Shown here one piece after another: positions 1-8,443 of a stretch of 64,000 nucleotides of DNA (position 1 is its first letter; each line of letters starts with the position of its first letter). This DNA is from Marixanthomonas sp. SCSIO 43207 (GTDB lineage: Bacteria > Bacteroidota > Bacteroidia > Flavobacteriales > Flavobacteriaceae). Where the stretch lies: NCBI RefSeq assembly GCF_019904255.1, contig NZ_CP063203.1:992001-1056000 (forward strand), written 5' to 3'. The notes under the pieces were generated by a model that was given only the letters and a program-made list of their open reading frames with translations, was not told the DNA's origin and made no database searches. Made by a program: the position numbers and the translations under genes.

Positions 1-2458
1 AGAAGATTTTGAAAGTTTCAATTCTTGGGCTGTTACTCTTTTAAATGACTTTAATGAAATAGATAGATACCTTGTAAACCCAAAAGATTTCTTCAATTAC
101 CTAGGAAGTATAAAATCCATGGAACGATGGAATCTAAAAGAAGAAAAAACAGAACTCATTCAAAATTATCTTAAATTTTGGAACAGTCTCCTAGATTTTT
201 ATTCGGCATTAAAAAACATTTTAATTGAGGACTCTATTGGTTATCAAGGATTGGTATACCGGGTTGCTTCAGAAAAAATTGATGATTACATAACGGATCA
301 TTCAAATGGTAGGTATGCATTTATTGGTTTTAATGCTCTTAACTCAGCCGAACAGCATATTATTCAAAAATTATTACATGCAGGCAATAGTGAAGTTTAT
401 TGGGATCTAGACACTACATTACTCAATAATACGAAACACAGTGCTTCATTGTTTATACGAAGATATTTAAAACAATGGCCTTATTTTGAAAAAAATAAAC
501 CTTTGGGCGTTTCAAATTATTTTGGTCAACAAAAAACCATTCAAATTGTTGAGGCTCAAAAGAACATTGTTCAAGCAAAATATGTAGGGCAACTTTTAGC
601 GTCTTATTCACCAAAAAAGCTACATAATACTGCTGTAGTATTAGCAGATGAGAATTTATTAATACCAGTCCTCAGCTCGTTACCAGACAACGTGACATCG
701 GTTAACGTTACAATGGGAACTGTGCTTAAAAACTTTCCCGCTACGCTGTTTTTTGAGCTTCTGCTGTCCTTTCATATAAATGCTTCAGAAACATTATACT
801 ATAAAGATGTTCTAGAGCTTATCAATCATCCTATTGGTACTACATTACTCGTTAGTGGCTCACAAGTAGTTTCACATATTGGTAAAGAAAACAAAACACA
901 TTTTACCATTAACGAGTTACTTGATTTTGCATCAAATGGTGATAGGGAGGTGTTAACGTGGTTATTTGACTATTGGAATGATGATAGTAAAAAAGCAGTG
1001 TCAGTATGTTTAACGCTGTTAGATACTTTGAAAAACAAGTTTCAAGAAAACCCGATAGAACGCGTGGTTTTATATCAACTACACAAAGTATTTACAGAGA
1101 TTGAGGCTTTAAATAACACCTATTCACACCTTAACTCAATAAAGACAGTACAAGGGCTATTTACCGAGTTAATTGCAACTACTTCACTAGACTTTGAAGG
1201 AGACGCGTATGAAGGATTGCAAATAATGGGAGTTCTGGAAACCCGTGTGCTAGATTTTGAAAATATTATTGTAACCTCGGTGAACGAAGGGGTTTTACCT
1301 ACCGGAAAGTCAAACGCTTCATTTATTACCTACGATTTAAAAAAAGAATTCAACCTACCTTTATATACCGAAAAGGATGCAATTTATACCTACCATTTTT
1401 ATCATATGCTGCAACGAGCAAAAGAGGTTACATTGTTGTATAATAACTTTTCAGAAGGAATTAATACAGGTGAGAAGAGTAGGTTTTTAATGCAACTCGA
1501 GATTGAAAAACAAGCCAATCACACTATTTCAAAAACGGTGCTTTCTCCCAAAATTACTCCGGTAGTTCAGTCACTTAAAAAAATACAGAAAACCGATGCG
1601 GTTATGAAGCGTTTACAAGAAATAGCAGAGCAAGGTTTTTCACCCTCGGCACTTAGCAGTTACATTCGCAATCCAATTGATTTTTATTTTCAGAAAATTT
1701 TACGACTTTCTGAATTTGATGAAGTTGAAGAAACTGTTGCTGCCAATACACTAGGGACAATAGTTCACGATACATTAGAAACATTTTACAAACCATTTGA
1801 AGGCACATTTCTCACTTCAGAAAAAATAAAAGGTTTAAAACCACAAATTGATAAAGAAGTTAGCAAACAATTTGAACTATCTTTTAAAGGAGGCACCTTT
1901 AATAAAGGAAAAAACCTTATCATTTTTGAAGTGGCAAAACGATATATAGAAAACTTCTTACATTTTGAACTAGCTGAGATTGAAAAAGGAAATTCAATTA
2001 AAATTATTGGTATAGAAAATAACCTTGATGTCAATGTACCCATTTCAAACATTCCATTTCCGGTAAAAATTAAAGGAAAAGTAGACCGTGTAGACGAATA
2101 TAATGGTCAATTGCGTATAATAGATTACAAAACCGGAAAAGTAGCTCAACGTGATGTTGAAATTATTGATTGGGAAGAACTTATTGAAGATTATAATTAC
2201 AGTAAAGCATTTCAAGTACTTGCGTATTCCTTGATGATAAACAATAAAACACCTGTTGTTAATGCCGAAGCAGGAATAATTTCATTTAAAAATTTAAACA
2301 GTGGTTTTTTAAAATTTGGGCAAAAAGAAAAACCCAGAGCACCCAAAAATCAACTTATCACCCAAGAAACGCTACAAACTTTTACAGAAGAGCTCAAAAA
2401 ACTAATTCTTGAGATTTGTAATAAAGAAATTCCGTTTACTGAAAAAGAGATACAATGA
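1..2458 (+). CDS. PD-(D/E)XK nuclease family protein, AddB-like (5' end cut by window)
   Basis: The reading frame is open from the first bases, so the Met at 119 is internal and the true start lies left of the window; about 818 residues are visible. The N-terminal two thirds resemble the degenerate helicase fold of AddB proteins. The C-terminal nuclease domain shows GTIVHDTLETF (about residue 585 of the visible part) and then VDRV...IIDYKTGKV (about 700-715), the metal-binding Asp and the D-Y-K core of PD-(D/E)XK nucleases. Family members act in recombinational repair of double-strand breaks with a UvrD/AddA-type helicase, which would lie outside the window. It overlaps the next gene by 4 nt (ATGA), suggesting translational coupling. 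The nuclease call is secure; pairing with AddA is inferred. Confidence 0.88.
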   Translation, partial: EDFESFNSWAVTLLNDFNEIDRYLVNPKDFFNYLGSIKSMERWNLKEEKTELIQNYLKFWNSLLDFYSALKNILIEDSIGYQGLVYRVASEKIDDYITDHSNGRYAFIGFNALNSAEQHIIQKLLHAGNSEVYWDLDTTLLNNTKHSASLFIRRYLKQWPYFEKNKPLGVSNYFGQQKTIQIVEAQKNIVQAKYVGQLLASYSPKKLHNTAVVLADENLLIPVLSSLPDNVTSVNVTMGTVLKNFPATLFFELLLSFHINASETLYYKDVLELINHPIGTTLLVSGSQVVSHIGKENKTHFTINELLDFASNGDREVLTWLFDYWNDDSKKAVSVCLTLLDTLKNKFQENPIERVVLYQLHKVFTEIEALNNTYSHLNSIKTVQGLFTELIATTSLDFEGDAYEGLQIMGVLETRVLDFENIIVTSVNEGVLPTGKSNASFITYDLKKEFNLPLYTEKDAIYTYHFYHMLQRAKEVTLLYNNFSEGINTGEKSRFLMQLEIEKQANHTISKTVLSPKITPVVQSLKKIQKTDAVMKRLQEIAEQGFSPSALSSYIRNPIDFYFQKILRLSEFDEVEETVAANTLGTIVHDTLETFYKPFEGTFLTSEKIKGLKPQIDKEVSKQFELSFKGGTFNKGKNLIIFEVAKRYIENFLHFELAEIEKGNSIKIIGIENNLDVNVPISNIPFPVKIKGKVDRVDEYNGQLRIIDYKTGKVAQRDVEIIDWEELIEDYNYSKAFQVLAYSLMINNKTPVVNAEAGIISFKNLNSGFLKFGQKEKPRAPKNQLITQETLQTFTEELKKLILEICNKEIPFTEKEIQ

Positions 2459-3297
2459 AGATAGAAGAAAACAAAATACTACACAGAGAAAACAAAAAGC
2501 CAATTATTTATGACCTGTATTACAATGAAAATCAAAAACCAAAACCTATTGTCATTTTTTGTCACGGTTATAAAGGCTTTAAAGATTGGGGAGCTTGGCA
2601 TTTAGTTGCCGAAGCATTTGCCAAAGCAGGATTTTTCTTCTTAAAATTTAATTTTTCACATAATGGTGGTACCGTTGATGAGCCTATAGATTTTCCAGAT
2701 TTAGAAGCATTTTCTGAAAATAATTATACCAAAGAGCTAGACGATCTAGAAACAATTATCGCCTTTATGGCAACCACAAAGCATTATATGCTAGAAGCAG
2801 ATGTAAACACTATTTCTCTCATTGGTCATAGTCGCGGAGGAGGAATTGCCTTAATTAAAGCCGAAGAAAACAGTAACATAAAAAATGTTATCACTTGGGC
2901 TGGCGTAAGTGATTATAAAAGTAGGTTTAAAGAAGGTACAGACGAGTTTAAAGACTGGGAGAAAACAGGTGTAAAATATGTTCAAAACGGCCGAACAAAA
3001 CAACAGATGCCTCACAACTTTCAGTTTTATAAAGACTTTAAAGCAAATGAAGATCGTCTTACCATAAAACGAGCGGCAGAACAATTAACAAAACCATATC
3101 TTATAATCCACGGAAGTAATGATCCTACCGTTTCTGTAGAAGAAGCAAAATCACTTCATACATGGAATTCAAAAAGTGTTTTAAAATTAATTGATGAAGC
3201 CAATCACGTTTTTGGAGCCAAACACCCTTGGGAAGAAAACACACTACCCAAAGACCTCGAAAAGGTAGTGAAAACTACAATCAATTTTTTAAAATAA
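2455..3297 (+). CDS. alpha/beta hydrolase, dienelactone-hydrolase-like
   Basis: A 280-residue cytosolic alpha/beta hydrolase with no signal peptide. The nucleophile elbow is GHSRGG (Ser126), the acid is Asp223 in HGSNDPTV and the base is His251 in EANHVFG, so the triad is complete. FCHGYKGFKDWG near residue 36 is the oxyanion-hole strand. The substrate cannot be read from sequence; an ester or peptide-like substrate is expected for the family. The start overlaps the stop of the nuclease gene (ATGA), so the two are cotranslated although no functional link is obvious. The gene ends at a strong hairpin shared with the convergent tRNA. Confidence 0.85.
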   Translation: MKIEENKILHRENKKPIIYDLYYNENQKPKPIVIFCHGYKGFKDWGAWHLVAEAFAKAGFFFLKFNFSHNGGTVDEPIDFPDLEAFSENNYTKELDDLETIIAFMATTKHYMLEADVNTISLIGHSRGGGIALIKAEENSNIKNVITWAGVSDYKSRFKEGTDEFKDWEKTGVKYVQNGRTKQQMPHNFQFYKDFKANEDRLTIKRAAEQLTKPYLIIHGSNDPTVSVEEAKSLHTWNSKSVLKLIDEANHVFGAKHPWEENTLPKDLEKVVKTTINFLK

Positions 3298-3299
3298 AA

Positions 3300-3323
3300 A
3301 AACCACCGAGTTTTCGGTGGTTT
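3300..3323 (-). terminator. Rho-independent terminator of tRNA-Gly
   Basis: A perfect 10-bp stem (AAACCACCGA / TCGGTGGTTT) closes a GTTT loop. Read on the minus strand it is followed by a long T run, so it mainly serves the tRNA. On the plus strand the T run is short, so it may end the hydrolase transcript less efficiently. Confidence 0.8.
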
Positions 3324-3324
3324 G

Positions 3325-3398
3325 TGGAGAATATCGGAGTCGAACCGATGACCTTTTGGCTGCCAGCCAAACGCTCTAGCCAGCTGAGCTAATCCCCC
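3325..3398 (-). tRNA. tRNA-Gly (anticodon GCC)
   Basis: The minus strand folds as a standard cloverleaf: acceptor GGGGGAT/ATTCTCC with G-T wobble pairs, D arm GCTC...GAGC, anticodon stem TTTGG/CCAAA around loop CTGCCAG, and T arm ATCGG-TTCGACT-CCGAT. The anticodon is GCC, reading GGC and GGT. The discriminator is A and CCA is not encoded. It lies alone between two plus-strand genes with its own terminator. Confidence 0.93.
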
Positions 3399-3473
3399 AT
3401 AATTTAAGTGCTAAAATACTACTTTTTTATTCATATTTACCTTTAAAAAATATAAAGAAACTAGTTTACAAAA

Positions 3474-3974
3474 ATGATTCGGAAAGCTAACATTTCAGAA
3501 ATTGATGCAATCATAACAATAACACGTGCTTGTGCTTTAAAAATGAATTCGGAAAAAATTTTTCAATGGAATGAACATTATCCAACAAAAGAAGCTTTTG
3601 AAAAAGATTTCCAAAGAGGTGAATTGTACGTATTAGTTAATTCAGAAAACATTATAGGAAGCATTGTTATTTCTACCTTAAAAGATGAAGAATACAATGA
3701 TGTTACTTGGCTTACAGAAGATGGTAATAATATTTATATACACCGATTGGCAGTACATCCAGAATATCAGCATCAAGGATATGCAAAGCAATTGATGAAT
3801 TTTGCCGAAGAAACAGCCCAAAAAAACAATGCAGTTTCTGTTCGCTTAGACACATTTAGTCAAAATAAGCGTAACCAAAAGTTTTATGAAACACGAGGCT
3901 ATCAAAAACTAGAATCTATTTATTTCCCGAAACAAAGTAAGCATCCTTTTTATTGTTATGAATTAGTCTTTTAA
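3474..3974 (+). CDS. GNAT family N-acetyltransferase
   Basis: A 166-residue single-domain GNAT protein that would transfer the acetyl group of acetyl-CoA to an amine. RLAVHPEYQHQGYAKQLM (about residues 90-108) holds the beta4 strand and the Q-x-x-G-x-A acetyl-CoA pyrophosphate loop of motif A, and the C-terminal strand SVRLDTFSQN...FYETRGYQKL is the usual motif B. The substrate is unknown; related proteins are annotated only as GNAT. It begins downstream of the divergent tRNA and is followed within about 40 nt by the MATE gene, which has its own promoter. Confidence 0.87.
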   Translation: MIRKANISEIDAIITITRACALKMNSEKIFQWNEHYPTKEAFEKDFQRGELYVLVNSENIIGSIVISTLKDEEYNDVTWLTEDGNNIYIHRLAVHPEYQHQGYAKQLMNFAEETAQKNNAVSVRLDTFSQNKRNQKFYETRGYQKLESIYFPKQSKHPFYCYELVF

Positions 3975-3986
3975 GCAGTAGACTAC

Positions 3987-3994
3987 TACTTTTG
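3987..3994 (+). promoter_or_regulatory. Bacteroidetes -7 box upstream of MATE gene
   Basis: TACTTTTG matches TAnnTTTG. It lies 21 nt before the TTG start of the MATE gene, giving a short leader. No convincing -33 TTG is seen. Confidence 0.5.
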
Positions 3995-4014
3995 TTTACT
4001 TAAAAAACTTTTCT

Positions 4015-5343
4015 TTGAGCACGCAAGTAAGTTTTAAGAGCATAAATAAGATAGCTGTTCCTGCAATTATAGCCGGTATTGCCGAGCCGCTTATTTCATT
4101 AACCGATATTGCCGTGATTGGAAATGTTGAAGAGCACTCGGTTGAAGCTTTGGCTGCAGCCGGATTGGTAGGTTCGTTTTTATCTGCAATTATCTGGATC
4201 GTAGCTCAAACAAAAACTGCTATTTCGGCAATTGTTTCACAGCATTTGGGAGCCAATAGGTTACACGCTGTAAAAACGCTAATCCCACAAGCAATAGGTT
4301 TTAATTTAATATTAAGTCTTTTAATTTACGGAAGTACAGCTTTTTTTGCTGAAGCTATTTTTGGTCTTTACAATGCAGAGGGGCTTATTTTAAACTACTC
4401 GGTTGATTATTATCGTATAAGAGCTATAGGCTACCCATTAACACTCATTACATTTGCAATCTTCGGAATTTTTAGAGGGCTGCAAAACACGTATTGGGCT
4501 ATGAAGTGCAGCCTTACCGGTGCATTGGTAAATGTAGTTTTGGATTATCTCTTGGTTTATGGTGTAGAAGGTGTCATCCCGCCGCTTCATTTAAAAGGTG
4601 CTGCGTATGCGAGTCTGGCAGCGCAGAGTGTAATGCTATTAATGGCATTGTGGTTTTTCTGGAAAAAAACGCCGTTTCATTTAAAACTAAGTTTCAACAT
4701 AAACCCAAAACTTAAACCTCTTTTGTTAATGGCTGCCAATCTTTTTGTGCGAACAGCAGCACTTAACTTTGCAATCTATTTGGCAAATGCCTACGCCACC
4801 GATTATGGAAAAAACTACATCGCCGCACAGAGTATTTTAATGAATATTTGGTTGTTTTTTAGCTTCTTTATTGATGGGTATGCCAATGCCGGTAATGCTA
4901 TTGGTGGTAAATTGTTGGGAGCTAAAGATTATAAATCACTGTGGGTTTTAAGTAAAAAAATAAGTAAATACGCTATTTTGATTGCTATAATCTTAATGGC
5001 TGGTTGTGCCTTGGTATATGACGAGATTGGCCTGCTTTTTAATAAAGAAGCCACAGTGTTGGTGTTGTTCAGTTCGGTGTTTTGGATTGTTTTATTAATG
5101 CAACCCGTTAACGCAATCGCATTTATGTTTGACGGAATTTTTAAAGGTTTGGGCGAAGCAAAATACTTGCGCAATTTGTTATTGGTTGCTACATTTTTAG
5201 GCTTTACACCTGTGTTGCTTATTTCAGATTATTTTGGACTGAAATTACATGCTATTTGGATCGCCTTTTTTGTTTGGATGTTAATACGAGCCGGTGGCTT
5301 GGTGATAAAATTCAGAAGAAAATATTTAAATAAAGAAGTATAA
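4015..5343 (+). CDS. MATE family efflux transporter
   Basis: A 442-residue polytopic inner-membrane protein with about 12 hydrophobic segments in two homologous halves, as in Na+- or H+-coupled MATE multidrug exporters. The N-terminal IAVPAIIAGIAEPLISLTDIAVIG and the repeat SLTGALVNVVLDYLLVYG are typical of the DinF branch. The start is TTG at 4015: an in-frame stop lies at 3979 and the next in-frame ATG is far inside the membrane domain. A TAnnTTTG box sits just upstream. Substrates cannot be predicted. Confidence 0.9.
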   Translation: MSTQVSFKSINKIAVPAIIAGIAEPLISLTDIAVIGNVEEHSVEALAAAGLVGSFLSAIIWIVAQTKTAISAIVSQHLGANRLHAVKTLIPQAIGFNLILSLLIYGSTAFFAEAIFGLYNAEGLILNYSVDYYRIRAIGYPLTLITFAIFGIFRGLQNTYWAMKCSLTGALVNVVLDYLLVYGVEGVIPPLHLKGAAYASLAAQSVMLLMALWFFWKKTPFHLKLSFNINPKLKPLLLMAANLFVRTAALNFAIYLANAYATDYGKNYIAAQSILMNIWLFFSFFIDGYANAGNAIGGKLLGAKDYKSLWVLSKKISKYAILIAIILMAGCALVYDEIGLLFNKEATVLVLFSSVFWIVLLMQPVNAIAFMFDGIFKGLGEAKYLRNLLLVATFLGFTPVLLISDYFGLKLHAIWIAFFVWMLIRAGGLVIKFRRKYLNKEV

Positions 5344-5366
5344 TTGTAGTTTTACTAAAATTCTTT

Positions 5367-6329
5367 ATGAGATACTTCTATTTACTTTTTTTTACATTTC
5401 TAATAATTAGTTGTGAAAATAATACTGATATTGTTAATAAGGATTTAAAACCCTCTTATATTAATTTCAAAAATGCTTGGGATGAAAGAAATTTATATGG
5501 TGAAGTTAAAGAGATTAAAAAGTATAAAACAATTTTTCAAAATTCGAATCAAGAGGGTAAATCTAAATTAATTTTTAAAGAAATTTTTACAGATTTTGGA
5601 GCAATTAAAGAAATTGAATATTTTGATGATTCTGGGCAAACATTGCAAAAAGAGAATTATAAATATGACAATAATGGGTATCTTTTAAAATATACTTTTA
5701 AAAATCCATCAAGAAATAGAAGGATAGTCCAATTATTAGTTAACGATACTATTAATAATATTACTAAAAAATCTTATTTTGTAAATGGTACTCTTAATCA
5801 GCAATTTACCTTATTTTACAATGATGAAGACTATATAACTAAATATATTTCTATTGAAAATAATGACACAATTAACGTATTTACTACGTATAAATTTAAT
5901 GAACAAAGTAAAATGTTATGGAGTTTTCAAAAAGAAGAGCAGACTGGAGACACTATTTTAGTAAATCATTTTGTGTATAATGATATTGGAAATTTTATGG
6001 AGTATACTTCGAACAATCCAAACCAAGGTGGTATATTTAATAAGTATGAATGGAAAAATGATAGGGTTTCAAAAATAGAGCATTATATTATTTACCCAGG
6101 TTTATCAAAAAGATTAAGTGATATAACTGAATATGATAGACAATTTAATCCAATCAATGTGAAAGAATTTATTGAATCTAAAATTAATACTGAATTAAAA
6201 TATCAATATAAGTTTGATAAAACAGGTAATTGGATAGAAAGGACAGTATATATGAAAGAGCATTATATTAATTCAAAAAAATTCACACCGGCATATATTG
6301 AAAAAAGAAAAATAAAATATTGGAACTAA
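5367..6329 (+). CDS. lipoprotein with YD-like beta repeats, unknown function
   Basis: A 320-residue protein with a lipoprotein signal (hydrophobic residues 4-15, lipobox IISC with Cys16), so it is probably membrane-anchored. The mature part carries about six divergent units with aromatic-x-[YF]-[DN]-x-x-[GN] cores: YKYDNNGYLLKY, YKFNEQSKMLW, FVYNDIGNFMEY, YEWKNDRVSKIE, TEYDRQFNPIN and YKFDKTGNWIER. These resemble RHS/YD beta repeats. There is no toxin domain or RHS core. It is visibly more AT-rich than the genes around it, which may mean recent acquisition. It follows the MATE gene by 23 nt. Function unknown. Confidence 0.7.
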   Translation: MRYFYLLFFTFLIISCENNTDIVNKDLKPSYINFKNAWDERNLYGEVKEIKKYKTIFQNSNQEGKSKLIFKEIFTDFGAIKEIEYFDDSGQTLQKENYKYDNNGYLLKYTFKNPSRNRRIVQLLVNDTINNITKKSYFVNGTLNQQFTLFYNDEDYITKYISIENNDTINVFTTYKFNEQSKMLWSFQKEEQTGDTILVNHFVYNDIGNFMEYTSNNPNQGGIFNKYEWKNDRVSKIEHYIIYPGLSKRLSDITEYDRQFNPINVKEFIESKINTELKYQYKFDKTGNWIERTVYMKEHYINSKKFTPAYIEKRKIKYWN

Positions 6330-6341
6330 ATAGCTTAGCTT

Positions 6342-6440
6342 ATGGACATTTTAAAATTTTTAGGCGGTCCAGGATTGTTTTTAATCCTTGCTATATTGGT
6401 AGTAGTGGTGGTTATTAATAACAAATACAAAAAAAGATAA
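6342..6440 (+). CDS. small single-pass membrane protein (32 aa)
   Basis: An ATG-initiated 32-codon frame encodes a glycine-rich start (FLGGPG), one very hydrophobic segment (residues 13-25) and a basic tail NNKYKKR, the positive-inside pattern of a small bitopic membrane protein. It follows the lipoprotein by 12 nt and ends exactly one base before the convergent oxygenase gene. No homologue is recognised with certainty. The clean membrane-segment plus basic-tail design argues for a real gene, but its shortness limits confidence. Confidence 0.5.
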   Translation: MDILKFLGGPGLFLILAILVVVVVINNKYKKR

Positions 6441-7076
6441 TTACCGGCTTTTTAACCAGCCGGTAATACTGTATCGTTCAGCAGCTTTTACTACTTTCAC
6501 TTCGTGCTCCAGCTCTTGACTCTCAAAAATAACTACACGGCAAGGTAGCGGCAATACATCTAGTACTTCAGTAGTATCTAGATACAAACTTAGCTCACCA
6601 CCATTTTCTTTTGGCCAATTAGCTTCATTTAAATAGCACACCACAGATAGCTTACGTCTATCATCATTTTGAAACGTGTCTAGATGCTTTGCATAAAAAG
6701 TTCCTTTTGGGTATACAGCATAGTGAAACTCTTTGTGCAAAATGCCCAGAAAACACGTTCTGTTTAAGTATTCAACTAGTTCGTTAATTTTATTAAAGAA
6801 TAATTGCTCGGTAGGTGAAGCTTTTAGTTGGTCAATCCATAGAATAAAATCTCCGCGAATTTCAGAGTGAATTTCTTCATTGACTCTATTACCTATAGCA
6901 GATTTTTTAAAACGGTCAGCTTCGTATTTTTCTAATAAAGAATCGCGAAGTTGAACAACTTCTTCCGCTGAAAAAAAACCATCTACAATTGAAAATTTCT
7001 GTTTCTGAATATCTTCAATTATGGTTTCAAAAACGGGATTAATGGTAAAATCCAACTGCTCAAACAATTCTTCCAT
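6441..7076 (-). CDS. 2OG-Fe(II) oxygenase, prolyl-4-hydroxylase-like
   Basis: A 211-residue protein of the Fe(II)/2-oxoglutarate dioxygenase superfamily. The HxD motif (His131, Asp133 in AKHLDTF), distal His191 in LEHEV and the 2OG-binding Arg201 in RYSITGW form the complete facial triad plus co-substrate anchor. KLSVVCYLNE...GGELSLYL gives the jelly-roll strands of P4Hc domains. The substrate, a protein or small molecule, is unknown. A longer frame beginning with TTG at 7106 is rejected because that TTG lies inside the promoter -7 box; ATG at 7076 is the first start after it. Confidence 0.85.
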   Translation of the reverse strand: MEELFEQLDFTINPVFETIIEDIQKQKFSIVDGFFSAEEVVQLRDSLLEKYEADRFKKSAIGNRVNEEIHSEIRGDFILWIDQLKASPTEQLFFNKINELVEYLNRTCFLGILHKEFHYAVYPKGTFYAKHLDTFQNDDRRKLSVVCYLNEANWPKENGGELSLYLDTTEVLDVLPLPCRVVIFESQELEHEVKVVKAAERYSITGWLKSR

Positions 7077-7103
7077 TGCTATAGGCTCAAAAAATAAAGT
7101 TTG

Positions 7104-7111
7104 CAAATATA
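7104..7111 (-). promoter_or_regulatory. -7 box of the 2OG oxygenase gene
   Basis: On the minus strand this reads TATATTTG, an exact TAnnTTTG match. It lies 28 nt upstream of ATG 7076 and makes the in-frame TTG at 7106 untenable as the start. Confidence 0.5.
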
Positions 7112-7160
7112 CTTCAGAAACACATATGTTTTTCAGAAAAATTCATGTGTTTAAAACTAC

Positions 7161-7168
7161 TATCTTTG
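7161..7168 (+). promoter_or_regulatory. -7 box of queD
   Basis: TATCTTTG, an exact TAnnTTTG match, 16 nt before the queD ATG. Together with the minus-strand box at 7104-7111 it forms a compact divergent promoter region. Confidence 0.5.
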
Positions 7169-7184
7169 CAGAATAAAATAAGAT

Positions 7185-7634
7185 ATGAGTAAAATTAGGA
7201 TTACCAAACAATTTTCTTTTGAAACCGGTCACGCACTTTATGGGTATGATGGAAAATGTAGAAATGTACACGGTCACAGCTATAAACTATCGGTTACAGT
7301 AATTGGCACCCCCATTGCAGATAATAACCACGTAAAATTTGGGATGGTAATCGATTTTGGTGATCTTAAAAAGATTGTAAAAGAAGAAATAGTAGACGTT
7401 TTTGATCATGCAACTGTCTTCAATAAAAACACACCTCACGTAGAGTTGGCCAATGAATTGAAATCTCGAGGTCATAATGTTCTTTTAGTAAATTATCAAC
7501 CCACTAGCGAGATGATGGTGATTGATTTTGCTGATAAAATAAAAAAACGCCTGCCTGAAAATATAAACCTACACGCGGTTAAACTACAAGAAACTGAAAC
7601 AAGTTATGCAGAATGGTATGCTGCCGATAATTAA
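7185..7634 (+). CDS. queD: 6-carboxytetrahydropterin synthase (QueD)
   Basis: A 149-residue member of the 6-pyruvoyl-tetrahydropterin synthase family. QueD converts dihydroneopterin triphosphate to 6-carboxy-5,6,7,8-tetrahydropterin, the second step of the queuosine/7-deazaguanine pathway. His16, His29 and His31 (GHALYGYDG...NVHGHSY) are the zinc ligands and Cys25 is the expected catalytic cysteine. MVIDFGDLKKIVKE and DHATVFNK are further family signatures. The C-terminal QETETSYAEW carries the pterin-anchoring Glu. Length is normal. QueD rather than eukaryotic-type PTPS is inferred from the bacterial context; other que genes are not in the window. Confidence 0.87.
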   Translation: MSKIRITKQFSFETGHALYGYDGKCRNVHGHSYKLSVTVIGTPIADNNHVKFGMVIDFGDLKKIVKEEIVDVFDHATVFNKNTPHVELANELKSRGHNVLLVNYQPTSEMMVIDFADKIKKRLPENINLHAVKLQETETSYAEWYAADN

Positions 7635-7684
7635 AATTGTAATCACTTAAGCCGCCACTACACTCTTTTTTCTATCTTTACCTT

Positions 7685-8443
7685 ATGCAAGTACCGGAAG
7701 GCAAAAAAATTTATTTTTCAAGCGATAATCATTTAGGTGCACCAACTGCTGAAGCGAGTAAACCTCGTGAACTTAAGTTTATTTCGTGGCTCGATGAAGT
7801 AAAAAAAGATGCAGCTGCAATTTTTTTGTTAGGTGATTTATTTGACTTTTGGTTTGAATATAAAACCGTTGTCCCTAAAGGTTTTGTGCGGGTATTAGGC
7901 AAGCTGGCCGAAATTAAGGATAGCGGAATACCCATCCACTTTTTCGTAGGAAATCACGATTTATGGATGCACGGTTATTTTGAAAAAGAGCTAAACATCC
8001 CTGTGTATCACAATCCCAAAGAATTTGAATTTAATAATAAACGTTTTTTTGTTGGTCATGGTGACGGAAAAGGACCGGGAGATAAAGGTTATAAACGAAT
8101 GAAAAAAGTGTTTATCAATCCATTTTCACGATGGTTGTTTAGATGGTTACATCCAGATATAGGTGTGCGATTGGCTCAGCACCTTTCTGTAAAAAACAAA
8201 TTAATTTCTGGGGATGAAGATAAGCAGTTTTTAGGTGATGAAAATGAGTGGCTGGCGCAATATGCCAAACGAAAACTAGAAACTAAACACTACGATTATT
8301 TTGTTTTTGGTCACCGCCATTTACCTATGGAAATAAAAGTAGGAGACCATTCAACATATTTTAACCTCGGAGATTGGATTAACCATTACACCTATGGGGT
8401 TTTTGATGGTAATACGTTTGAGCTGAAAGAATTTACCCTTTAA
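7685..8443 (+). CDS. lpxH: UDP-2,3-diacylglucosamine diphosphatase (LpxH)
   Basis: A 252-residue calcineurin-like phosphoesterase that would cleave UDP-2,3-diacylglucosamine to lipid X and UMP in lipid A synthesis, at the inner face of the cytoplasmic membrane. Metal-binding motifs appear in order: Asp14 and His16 (SDNHLG), GDLFDFW, GNHDLW, GHGDG and the C-terminal GHRHLP. The basic stretch RMKKVFINPFSRWLFRWLHP is the membrane-associating cap seen in LpxH. Its last 11 bases overlap the end of the convergent recJ gene. Confidence 0.88.
   Translation: MQVPEGKKIYFSSDNHLGAPTAEASKPRELKFISWLDEVKKDAAAIFLLGDLFDFWFEYKTVVPKGFVRVLGKLAEIKDSGIPIHFFVGNHDLWMHGYFEKELNIPVYHNPKEFEFNNKRFFVGHGDGKGPGDKGYKRMKKVFINPFSRWLFRWLHPDIGVRLAQHLSVKNKLISGDEDKQFLGDENEWLAQYAKRKLETKHYDYFVFGHRHLPMEIKVGDHSTYFNLGDWINHYTYGVFDGNTFELKEFTL

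Noticed and set aside
7303-7319. TTGGCAC-N5-TTGCA, an exact sigma-54 consensus
   Set aside because: It lies inside the queD coding region and reads as ordinary codons (G-T-P-I-A); the next gene has its own spacing and no leader would make sense. Probably chance.
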